From positions 1-23,356 of the forward strand of contig JAYMGJ010000743.1 of assembly GCA_037178675.1 (NCBI GenBank): 23,356 nucleotides of DNA, given 5' to 3'. Under the pieces are notes generated by a model that was given only the letters and a program-made list of their open reading frames with translations, had not been told where the DNA came from and did no database searches. This document shows, piece by piece, positions 1-8,737 of the stretch. The position numbers were made by a program, and so were the translations under genes. Numbering within the stretch: position 1 is the first letter of the stretch; every line of letters begins with the position of its first letter. This DNA is from Scleroderma bovista (Eukaryota > Basidiomycota > Agaricomycetes > Boletales > Sclerodermataceae).

Positions 1-993
1 CGCTTCCGAGCGAGACTTGACAGGTTTGTGCTTGTGAAGGCGGCGAGTGTTGCTGGAGGTCCTCAGGTGAAGACTGGGATGCGGGCGCAGATAGGGACCG
101 TTTGAACATGGTCGTGAGCGGGATCTTGAACCAGGTATCGACAGCATCAGGCGTCTGCGATCACGCATGCGTACGAGCATCTTCGACAATATCTTCATTC
201 TTATGCTCGCCTTTACCCGGATCGCCCTCACTGACCCCCACCCACCTCTATCTTATTCAGATTCTCCCATTTCTTTACAGCATCCTCCAGATCCACGCCT
301 GTCTTGCCCTCCACCAACAAATCCGCGATAATTGCACACCGCTCGTCTGTACTTTTCTTATTTGCATTCGACTCTCCTCGTGGTCGCGTCTTTCTCCCTG
401 ACTGGGAATGTTGTCTCCGATTCAGGGAAGGGCCGTCTTTCACTTTGAGTTTGGCAAGCGCATTGGCTCCGGGACGGAACCTCCAGTCAGGGTACCTTTT
501 CCTGTGTTCTGCCTGTGCGACCAGAGCTTTTGCTTCCCATATTTCACGTTCCTCGTGGGGAAGCGTCTTCCAGTAATTACCTGCACATTGCCATTATGTG
601 AACTCGTGTTTTTACCCTGTCTAGACGTGAATGAGATGCACCAATGATCTTTGAGAGTGTGCTGTGGTCTCCCTCGACCATTTCTGGAACCTGCTGGCTC
701 CGGATGAATGATGATCTGAAAAGGATAAACGCATTAGGTGGACGAGGAATGTACGATGTGTTGCGTTTCTTGCTGTGGCTCGTGTGTTCTGGGCCACCAT
801 AGAATGGAGTCTGGATGTCGAGAGGGTCAGACTCGCATGTGATGTCGGCGATGGCTGGTTCGAAGGAAACGGGGCATTCCCAGATGGGATCGAATGCGAT
901 GGTGGGGTCGGTGCTAAGACTGGTGATGGGAGTCATGTCGGTGAAGAACGTGTATGTCATTGGTGGATTGGGATTGTCGACGTGTGGCGGCAT
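1..993 (-). CDS. HMG-box transcription factor, 3' end off window
   Basis: Probable nuclear DNA-binding regulator. Model on the minus strand: exon 1 993-642, intron 641-581 (GTGCAT...GCAG, 61 bp), exon 2 580-246, intron 245-155 (GTGGGT...GCAG, 91 bp), exon 3 from 154 through the window edge. Both junctions keep the frame: a glycine codon is split at the first, and the second is phase 0. Exon 3 is open for all of its visible 51 codons. The HMG box spans about residues 81-152: IPRPPNAFILFRSSFIR, then SKIIG joined to NYWKTLPHEER across the first intron, then KRYPDWRFRP, the usual fungal MATA_HMG pattern. The N-terminal 80 residues are Pro/Thr/Asp-rich. Without the second splice the protein would stop at position 228, so exon 3 is less certain than exons 1 and 2. 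The target genes cannot be told from the sequence; mating-type, stress or developmental roles are all possible. Confidence 0.85.
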
Positions 994-1013
994 GCCGTCT
1001 GCAAGAGTCCAGG

Positions 1014-1330
1014 ATGTTCATGGGTACCTTCGACTCCGCCATGATCAGTGGGGGGTGAGTACTTGAGTACTGAGTACTGAGTCAGGCCACTGGCCCACAC
1101 AATGTGCTGCACAGGAAGGGTGCCCTCTTCAGCGGACAAAGGTGCGGGATGGGACCAGAACTCGTGTGGAAGAGTATGGCACGAGCGTCACCCGACCCCC
1201 GCAACGCCTTTTAAAGCCTTCGTTACCTGAAAGCCTCGGTTCGACTAAGGATCTTGGGCATATACGAGCGTCAAGGCTGCTTGTCTGGTACATTCCTCAG
1301 TGGTTGTGACCCCTGCGAGAGTCGATCGAA
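1014..1330. repeat. Copy 1 of a ~315-bp dispersed duplicated segment
   Basis: This stretch lies just upstream of the HMG-box start and aligns, same orientation, with 16112-16420. Shared blocks include atgttcatgggtacc at the left end, gtcaggccactggcccaca, cttcagcggaca, and catatacgagcgtcaaggct towards the right end. Similarity stops at gatcgaa on the right. Copy 1 carries an extra GAGTACT-type mini-repeat (about 1056-1083) and lacks about 13 bp present in copy 2. Whether it is a duplicated promoter or an unrecognised dispersed element is open. Confidence 0.85.
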
Positions 1331-1389
1331 TACTCAGACCTTGGCCGACTCACAAGTGTGAACTGGAAGCCGGCGTCGTGGTCATTTGA

Positions 1390-2089
1390 CACTGCAAGCA
1401 TTCATTATAAAAATATAGAAGAAAGAGATACTCTTTTATTTACAATTTTGTTTGACAAAAAAGACAAATATCATACAGCATCATTTTGTCATTTTCTTTG
1501 ACAAAACATCATTTGAGATCATTTCATATCTTAGAACTATAAAAAATTTAACCTTTTTCTTCTGCCTGTTCCTTGAAAAACAAATAAAGAAAAAAAACTG
1601 TAACTTTTTCATAGCAAGAATTTCAGTATGTTTTATTAGAAATAAGATATCATATTATTTCTAAAAACATGTTGAAAGAAAACAATACATTTTTCTTCAA
1701 GAAACATGATTATTCCTGGTTACTGATTGGCTGGCTAGAGTGTTATGACCAAAAATATATAGCATATTTCCTAAACATTTATTTTTGTGGAATAGAGTAT
1801 CTTTTGATTCAATTTTTCACTGCAGAAAATTGAAAATGCTTGCTGTGGGAAAATTTACATTGTTATTTCTTAATTTGTTTTGCAAGGGACAGGCAAAAGA
1901 AAAAGGTTAAATATTTTATACTCTCAACATAAGAAATGATCTCAAATCATGTCTTGACACAAAAATGATAAAAATAATGTTGTATGATATTTGTCTTTTT
2001 TGTTGAACAAAATTGTAAATAAAAGAGTATCTCTTTCTTCTATTTTTTTACAATGTTTTGTCATGAAACATTGGGAAATGCTTGCAGTG
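1390..2089. mobile_element. 700-bp long-TIR non-autonomous DNA transposon
   Basis: The ends are exact inverted copies: CACTGCAAGCATT at 1390 and its reverse complement ending at 2089. The inverted homology continues inward for about 220-240 bp (left arm about 1390-1612, right arm about 1850-2089), including the shared block agaagaaagagatactcttt. The interior is very AT-rich and has no credible ORF, so the element cannot mobilise itself. Flanking triplets are TGA (left) and CGA (right), which could be a 3-bp target duplication with one CpG decay. CACTG ends and a 3-bp duplication would suit the CACTA/CMC superfamily, but this assignment is tentative; a Mutator-like or foldback element is an alternative. 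Confidence 0.85.
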
Positions 2090-2798
2090 CGATGAAGCGA
2101 ATGTCTGGATTGCGGGGAGAATATCTCTGTGTGAAATGAACAGACTTGCGCCGGAACTTGACAGGCAGATAGACCACGTTCTAGGCTCTTTGACGGTATA
2201 GTCATGTGCCTGATAGCTTTAGAAACGATGGAGCTATTCAAAATATCGGAATGCTGGCACTGGGCGCCTAAAAACGACATTTGGGTGCTAAAAATCATTT
2301 CTTCTCTTTCTCCTTTGTTTCTCCATCAATTCTTTGGCTTCTTTGATCATTCTGGTATGGGAGTTGGACTGCAGACGTGTGCATTCCTTTCTCATGCCAC
2401 AATTGATGTTATTCCTTCAGTTTCTTCTGCTTCTTGGCGGTTCTCGTGCGATAGATGACTGTCTGCATTGGCATTCATCTCTCACATCAGGATAGTCTTC
2501 TCATGCGATAGATGGCTACGATGAGGGTCCGTCGTGCTTATCCTTCGCATAAGGATCATTCAATATAGGCATTATCTTCCATGTTCACTGTACCAAACCT
2601 GTTTGGTGCATGACACCACTACATGGCAAACTTACAAGACTAATTACAGTTATTAGTTTTGATATATTAGCTGTTCTACCTACAAGATAAATAGTTTGTA
2701 GTTGTACCCTGTATATTCATTGTGTTTGCACCTGGTTTGCACCCACCCACCCATCGTGGTCACCCCGATCAACTCAGTGCATGAATTCTATCACCCGT
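2090..2798. other. Intergenic, no gene seen
   Basis: No ORF here has coding character or a recognisable motif; the longest are under 90 codons. Two loosely similar bits (ctcgtgcgatagatg near 2443 and ctcatgcgatagatgg near 2499) hint at an old short duplication. Otherwise nothing is identified. Confidence 0.5.
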
Positions 2799-3009
2799 GG
2801 CCATATTTGGACTCCTGCGGACCTTTCTGCCCACAACATATGTCTGGCAATGATATTTGCTTAATGCATGATTACCACTGTTTTACTTGCCTGGCTTGGT
2901 ACTATGTGTCTGGGACATTGTTGCTGCAGCTGGTGCATGCCAAAGCATTATTCCTGCGGCCATATTTGGACTCCTGTGGACCTTTCTTCTCAAAACATAT
3001 GTCCAGCAA
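2799..3009. repeat. Direct repeat pair, ~52 bp, 159 bp apart
   Basis: The copies are 2799-2850 and 2958-3009. Both begin ggccatatttggactcctg and share acctttct and acatatgtc, with a few substitutions. They mark the left edge of the degenerate repeat block. No coding function is seen. Confidence 0.8.
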
Positions 3010-3059
3010 CCATATTTTCATAATCCATCAGTGCCATGGTACATCAATGATATGTATAT

Positions 3060-3900
3060 TGTGCTGATCCTGTAGTGCCACAGTTCTGTAATGCCATATG
3101 TTTGTAGTGCCAATAGTATGTTGTGCTGCTGTTCTGCTGTGCCATGTTGTGCCGCATGTATGTACTGCCACATCCTGGCTTAATGGTACTATGAGAGCAG
3201 CATATATGCGGCACTACATTTAGACAATGCACATGGTATCTAGGGCCTGTTGGGTATACTGGAATGCCAACCTCATGGCCCATCATACCAAAGGGGAAGC
3301 CAACATACAGGCCTGCCCGACTACATAGTTGTCACCACATTGAGGGCTTGCTTCATGCTCTGGGATACCACATTCATAACCTGTGACTTTGAAATATACT
3401 TGCAAGGTTTCCCCACATAGCTATATAACACCTTTACTAGGGCCCATCTAATGCTATGGGACATCATACCCATATGCTGGCCACCCTGACTATATAAATG
3501 ACACTGACTCCAGGGCCTGCTCATAATCATGGGACACCACCCCCATGGCTTGCTACTCTGAAGGGTACACCCTATATGCAGCCCATTTGGAAGCAAGGGA
3601 CACTATATATGTGGCTTGACACCAAGGCAAGGGCAACAACCCTACAGCCCAATAAAACATATGGGACACACCATTCTATCAGCCCACCAACAGAAACAGG
3701 ACACCAATTCCACAGCTTGATGCAAAGTATGCAACACTGGCACTGCAGCCCTTCTATTCATTCACATGGCTAGGGCTCCATAGTAGAATAGAGTACACCA
3801 TCTCCAGGGCCCCCTGATCCTATAGATGATCATGTTCCTGGGGCTGTCATGTAATAATGGGACACCATCATAGTGGGCTTGACACATTGCTGCGACTACT
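3060..3900. repeat. Degenerate minisatellite block
   Basis: From 3060 to about 3180 the motif is a short tgtagtgcca / ttctgctgtgcc pattern. From about 3330 to 3900 a weak 60-70-bp unit recurs around the core atgggacaccat, seen near 3358, 3456, 3528, 3597, 3660 and 3857, often preceded by an agggcc motif. The copies are too diverged to set exact unit borders. ORFs across it are repeat artefacts. Confidence 0.6.
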
Positions 3901-3930
3901 ACCCTAGTCCTTTGCCACAATGCCATGGCA

Positions 3931-4190
3931 GCTGCCCTGCTGCAATCATTCAGCCTCAATGCTGTGGCAACCCTGTGGCATTCACCTCTGGCCGCATTGC
4001 TATGGCAGCACCCTGTGGCAATCATTTGGCCTCAATGCCGTGGCAACCCTGTGGCATTTACCTCTGGCCAGCAGCTGCCCTGCTGCAATCATTCGGCCTC
4101 AATGCTGTGGCAACCCTGTGGCATTCACCTCTGGCCGCATTGCTATGGCAGCTGCCCTGCTGCAATCATTCAGCCCTCAATGCCAGCTGC
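3931..4190. repeat. Tandem repeat, 77/66/77-bp units
   Basis: Units run 3931-4007 (77 bp), 4008-4073 (66 bp, variant), 4074-4150 (77 bp, almost identical to the first) and a partial 4151-4190. The core is caatgctgtggcaaccctgt. The pattern suggests a higher-order period of about 143 bp (a long unit followed by a short one). Three overlapping plus-strand ORFs here are by-products of the repeat and are not annotated. Confidence 0.9.
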
Positions 4191-4512
4191 ATAAGCCCCT
4201 TTTGCCATAGTCCATTCTGATCTAGCATACCAGTGTGTCAGCCCACTGATATTGCTTGGTGACAACCTCTCCATGAGCCACCAATATTGCATGGTGAAAC
4301 TGCTTACATTAGCCCACTCGTATGGCATGGGCATGTGCCATAGCTGGGCCCTATCCCAGCTGGCCATGTAGAATGGCCAATTGTCAGCTTTGTCTGTCCA
4401 TGTTGTATGGGACAATGCAGGTGCATTATGTGCTGCATCACCCTGTTGGTGTAGATCCCCTTCCCCTCTCCTCAGAAAATCCTCTCTGTACACTGCAGAG
4501 GTAAACCACCAC

Positions 4513-5055
4513 TCACACATTTTCATAGTCCTTTGTTGGTGTTGTGTTTGGGTTATTACTCTGACCCAAATCCTCACTTTGATTCACACCAGTTGCTTCC
4601 TCATGTGCTTTCTTCTCCACATATGCCTGTTCCCTCTCTGCCTGGATCCGAGTGATCTCCTCCCACTCCTTCCACTCTGCCTCCTCCTTGGCCTTTTGCT
4701 GAGCCACCACCCGGGCTCTCTTCTCTGCCACCTTGCACACACATTCCTCTGCTGCCTTGTGCTTGTCCTCCACCATCAGCCAGGCCTTCTCTGTGAGAAT
4801 CTTCTCCCGCTCTGGCAGGAGCTGGGCCCTCTTCTCCACCTCCTCTTGCTCCTTGCACTCGGCCTCCTCACATTCCCAGTGCACCTTCTCTTCCTGCCTC
4901 GCCTGCTTGCATTGATGACACTCTTCCGCCTTTGCCTGGGCCACATTGATGTCGTTGTCATCTGATTGCAGCTCCGGCATCTTGGCCTTCATCCAGTCTT
5001 GCTGGCCAGGCACAATGAGGGTAGTGGGGGTAGGTTGCTTAGATGCGGAAGACAT
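4513..5055 (-). CDS. Lys/Glu/Ala-rich coiled-coil protein, unknown function
   Basis: A single uninterrupted 180-codon ORF with an ATG start at 5055. The first 25 residues are polar and include TLIVPGQQDW. Residues of about 35-155 are highly charged and rich in Glu, Lys, Ala and Gln (EEAEWKEWEE, EREQAYVEKK), predicting one long coiled coil, with several Cys (ECHQC, ECEEAEC, CVC). The tail is Asn/Thr-rich. From memory, multicopy Boletales ORFs have a similar IVPG-then-coiled-coil design and often continue into a Cys-rich zinc-finger-like region; that part is not seen here, so this may be a truncated member. It lies alone among minisatellites. Transcription and function are unknown. Confidence 0.5.
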   Translation of the reverse strand: MSSASKQPTPTTLIVPGQQDWMKAKMPELQSDDNDINVAQAKAEECHQCKQARQEEKVHWECEEAECKEQEEVEKRAQLLPEREKILTEKAWLMVEDKHKAAEECVCKVAEKRARVVAQQKAKEEAEWKEWEEITRIQAEREQAYVEKKAHEEATGVNQSEDLGQSNNPNTTPTKDYENV

Positions 5056-5212
5056 GTTGGGTGTTAGGAAAATTGCTGAGAACGAAATCCATCTGTTTAC
5101 TTATAGGAATAAATTTGAACTCAGACAAAAGGTGTGGACTCACCATTGTTCTTAGCCAGCCTCATGCTTGCCTCATGGTGCCTCATGGGTTTGGCCCCTA
5201 AGTGGGGGATAC

Positions 5213-5751
5213 TGTCACAACCATGTCCAGTTCTGGTCATTTGCCCAGTTACTCCAGCTTCATCGCAGCTATACAGCTCAATCCTGGCCCTTGCGCTTCA
5301 TCCCCAGTCCCAGACTAGGCTCACACACATAGTATCTGTTAAGTCCATACTCAACCCTATCCATTTCTCCAATCTGGTTTAGTTCCACTTACCACATTGT
5401 TCCTGCACCCGTTCTGTTGTCCCTGTATACTTCCAGTTCCCCATGTCTGCTTCAAGCCTGACTCCCTGGTTATTTTCCTATCCCTGTTTATTTTACCAAC
5501 CTATTCTTTTCACTCTCGTTCCCTTGTTCCGGTTTCTGGTTGTTTACTTGTCACCATATATACTCAGGTTACTTCCATCTCCATATATAAAGTCCTGTAC
5601 TCAGTCCTGTATCTTTAGTCTGAAATCAACTAAGTCACCCACTCCATATCTCTTGTCCCTGCTCTCTTGTCTTGACCAGAATCCACACAAGGGGTCAACA
5701 CTTGACTTCTGTTGTTGTACCCAATCAGTCTACTCTGTCCTCTGAGCAACA
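5213..5751 (+). mobile_element. Probable solo LTR of a Ty3/gypsy-like element
   Basis: The purine run aagtgggggatac (about 5200-5212) is immediately followed by TGTCACAACC. A polypurine tract followed by TGTCAC is a common 3'-LTR junction in fungal gypsy elements. About 370 bp inside is a TATA-like catatataaa (about 5581) followed by cctgtactcagtcctgta. The right end is uncertain; ...gcaaca at 5751 would supply the expected CA terminus. No second copy and no matching internal region are in the window. An alternative is that this is ordinary intergenic DNA. Confidence 0.4.
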
Positions 5752-5839
5752 TCCAGCCTAGGCCAACCTCTGCCTCCCCCTTGTTCAAGATCTTAACCAG
5801 ATTTCATCTGGACTTTGTCCAGAGTGGACCTGGATTTGA

Positions 5840-6560
5840 CACTGTAGCTATACCCCACCCAAGATAGTGACACCTTACCACAGTACTGATGTCCAATCCA
5901 TTATAGTTACACCTCACCCACAGCTTTTTTAACTTAGTGGTGGTTACACCTATCCATAATAGTATCACAATACCTGCAGAAGTGATACCTAATCTGCAGA
6001 AGTGACACCCAACCTGCAGTGGTTACACCCCTCCCCCAATAGCTACACCTTATCTGCAGTAGTTACTAACCCATGGTAGTGACATCTAACCCACTATGGC
6101 TGCATCTTACCCATGGTTGTTGCATCTCATAGCTATTACTATGGTACCATTCATGTGGCAGTGTCCCCTGTGTTATACTGATTTGGGAAATCTCACCTAT
6201 ATACCTACATTATTCCACTTGACCTGTGGTAGTGATACCTAACATGCAGCACATACCACAGTCCAAGCCCAGTTCTGCCCTGTGTTATACTGAAGGTGAT
6301 TTTCACCCTGGTGTGCCTTTGTTGGACAGCCTAAGTAGGTGCATGAGGTCATAGTGACACCTACTGTGGTAGCTGCTGTATATCATTTCCATATTAGGCA
6401 TCCTTTTTTCCAAATGTTGGTTTCATTCCATTCAATATGCTAGTGGTCCCCACACCTAATCTATGCTAGTTACATCCATCCCGCAGCATTCTCATCTGAC
6501 CCGCAGTATGCACCACAGTGCCATTTGTGTATAGGTGTCCTCCGTGCTATACTGATTTAG
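5840..6560. repeat. Degenerate minisatellite (agtgacacctaacctgcag type)
   Basis: Many diverged copies of a roughly 30-40-bp unit alternate agtgacacctaacc and cagtagttacacc, clearest at 5860-6070 and again near 6220-6260. A longer block around the core cctgtgttatactgat (near 6169) recurs as ccgtgctatactgattt (near 6542), and atacctacat follows both. No gene is seen. Confidence 0.65.
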
Positions 6561-6849
6561 TTAAGCTCACCTATACACCTACATGATAACACAATATGGG
6601 CTCATCCATTGACATGCATGAGAGGTCTGCCTGGGCCCCCCCAAATGATATAGTGATCACACATTATGTGCCTGCATTAATTTGTCAATGCTTTCCCATG
6701 TGATAAAACATGACAAAACTAGAAAAAATGTTATAGGGAAATGACCTGTAGCAGATATAAAAAATTGGACATGGACGAGTTTTTTGTATTGTGACTCCTG
6801 AGATTTTGTCCATTTCCAAATATCAAGAGTCTTATTTGATAACCTTACT

Positions 6850-8075
6850 GGCTGGGGGGTCTGACTATCTGGTAGATCTGACCACTCTAACTACGCTGAA
6901 GTGTCTGACTGGTCTGACTGCCTAGGAGGTCTGACATCTCTGACATCTCTGACTGGTCTGGAGTGGTCTGGAGTGTCTGATAGTCTTACACCCTGGAGAA
7001 TCTGACCACTCTGACTGGTCTGACTGGTCTGGAGTGGCCTGAAGTGTCTGGGGTGTCTGATAGTTTGACACCCTGGGGGGTCTGACCAGTCAGACTGATC
7101 TGACTGCCTGGGAGGTTTGACTTCTCTGATTGCTCTGACTGCTCTGGAGTGGTCTGAAGTGTCTGACTAGCCTGACTGCCTGGAGGGTCTGATCACTCTG
7201 ACTAGTCTGACTGGTTTGGATTGGCCTGAAGTATCTGATTGGCTTGACTGTCTGGTGGGTCTAACCCCTCTGATCCCTCTGACTGGTCTGGAGTGGCCTG
7301 AAGTTTCTGACTGGCCTGACTGTCTGGTGTGTCTGGTCACTCTGACTGGTCTGACTGGTCTGAAGTGTCTGAATGGTCTGACTGTCTTGTGGGTTTGATT
7401 AGTCTGACTGGTCTAACTGGTCTGGCATGTCTTAATTGTCTGACTGACTTACTGTCTGGGTGGTCTGGGTGGTCTGGATGGTCTTAGGTGTCTGACTGAG
7501 TTACTGTCTAAGGGGTCTGACTGCTCTGGGTAGTCTGGGTGGTCTTAAGTGTCCGACTGAGTTACTGTCTGAGGGGTCTGGGGGATCTGGGGGATCTGAG
7601 TGATCTTAAGTGTCTGACTGAGTTATTGTCTGAGGGGTCTAACTGGTCTGGGTGGTCTGGGTGGTCTTAAGTGTCTGCCTGAGGGGTCTGGGTGGTCTGG
7701 GTGGTCTGGGTGGTCTGAAGTGTCTGACTGACTTACTGTCTGAGGGGTCTGGGTGGTCTGGGTGATCTTAAGTGTCTGACTGAGTTATTGTCTGAGGGGT
7801 CTGGGTGGTCTGGGTGGTCTGGGTTGTCTTAAGTGTCTGACTGACTTATTGTCTGAGGGGTCTAACTGGTCTGGAGCAGTCTTAAATGTCTGACTGACTT
7901 ACTATCTGGGGGTCTGACTAGTCTAACTGATCTGAAGTGGTCTTAAATGCCTGACTGACTTACAGTCTGGGGGGTCTGACTGGTCTGAGTGGTCTGGGTC
8001 ATCTTAAGTGTCTGACTGACTGACTGTCTGGGGGTCTGACTGCTCTGAAGTGGTCTTAAATATCTGATTCCAGAA
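6850..8075. repeat. 1.2-kb G/T-rich TCTGACTGG minisatellite array
   Basis: The plus strand is built almost wholly from tctgact, ggtctg, gagtggtctgaag and gggtggtc words. From about 7490 to 8030 a higher-order unit of about 50-65 bp is visible: gtgtctgactgagttactg recurs near 7493, 7553, 7615, 7723, 7776, 7837 and, more diverged, to 8017. The left half uses a related longer unit with gtctggagtggcctgaagtg. Around 7688-7722 there are runs of gggtggtct that could fold as G-quadruplexes. There is no coding capacity beyond artefactual ORFs. Confidence 0.9.
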
Positions 8076-8737
8076 CTCCCAGTCTGATGCCAGATGCTCC
8101 CAGACTGTTAAGTCATGTCAGACCATTTCAGACTGTTAAGGGACCTAAGTGCTGTCAGAGAAATTGTCACCTTGCTGATGTTGTTGAGCAAAGAACCAAC
8201 ACTGAAGCTTCCACAACAGGAATAGTCATATGCAAAACCTATGCTCTGTCAACTTGGAAGTCACTCACCTGTGACAACTCAACCAAGTATGGAACAAACA
8301 CACAACCAGAACAGCTACATTCAAGGGGTGAAACTTCCAGGACAGAGGACAGAACAAACAGGAGTCAATGAAAGCCAGTCATCTGCTTAAGTATACAGAA
8401 TATCATGATATTTTCATAATGGCCAAAGGTCTATATTGATGCACCCTATTACCACTATAAGAGTTGCAATTGAGTCTCCATCTAATGCTGTGCCATTCAA
8501 TAATGGACTTGGTAAATGATGTACTACCTACACATGCCCAACACCATTCTCACACAGTGTCACACTTTGTCAAGATGAGAAGCCACATGCATATACAAGG
8601 AAGAAGCTGATGACTAGTAGAACATGTCAGTGTTGCAGGACAATGACTAGCATCAAAACAAATACAAAGTACAAGTAGCAAACACATGAACATTGACTGC
8701 CAACTTCAGAAGCAACAATGGAATAATAGCAGTATTG
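8076..8737. other. 3' flank of the NLR-like gene, no gene seen
   Basis: After the minisatellite decays (8080-8140 still has cagactgttaag twice) the sequence becomes unique. A 94-codon plus-strand ORF at 8087-8371 starts inside the repeat and shows no motif, so I do not call it. The part next to 8738 would hold the 3' UTR and polyadenylation site of the minus-strand NLR-like gene; no clear signal was identified. Confidence 0.5.

Noticed and set aside
3873..4220. Three overlapping plus-strand ORFs of 89-115 codons
   Set aside because: They are the three frames of the 77/66-bp tandem repeat; the unit lacks stops in every frame, so open frames arise without coding.
4170..4577. 135-codon minus-strand ORF overlapping the end of the coiled-coil gene
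   Set aside because: Trp/His-rich composition with no motif; it runs into the tandem repeat and looks like an antisense artefact.
6850..8075. CRISPR-like array
   Set aside because: Repeats are contiguous and degenerate with no unique spacers, and the window is clearly eukaryotic.
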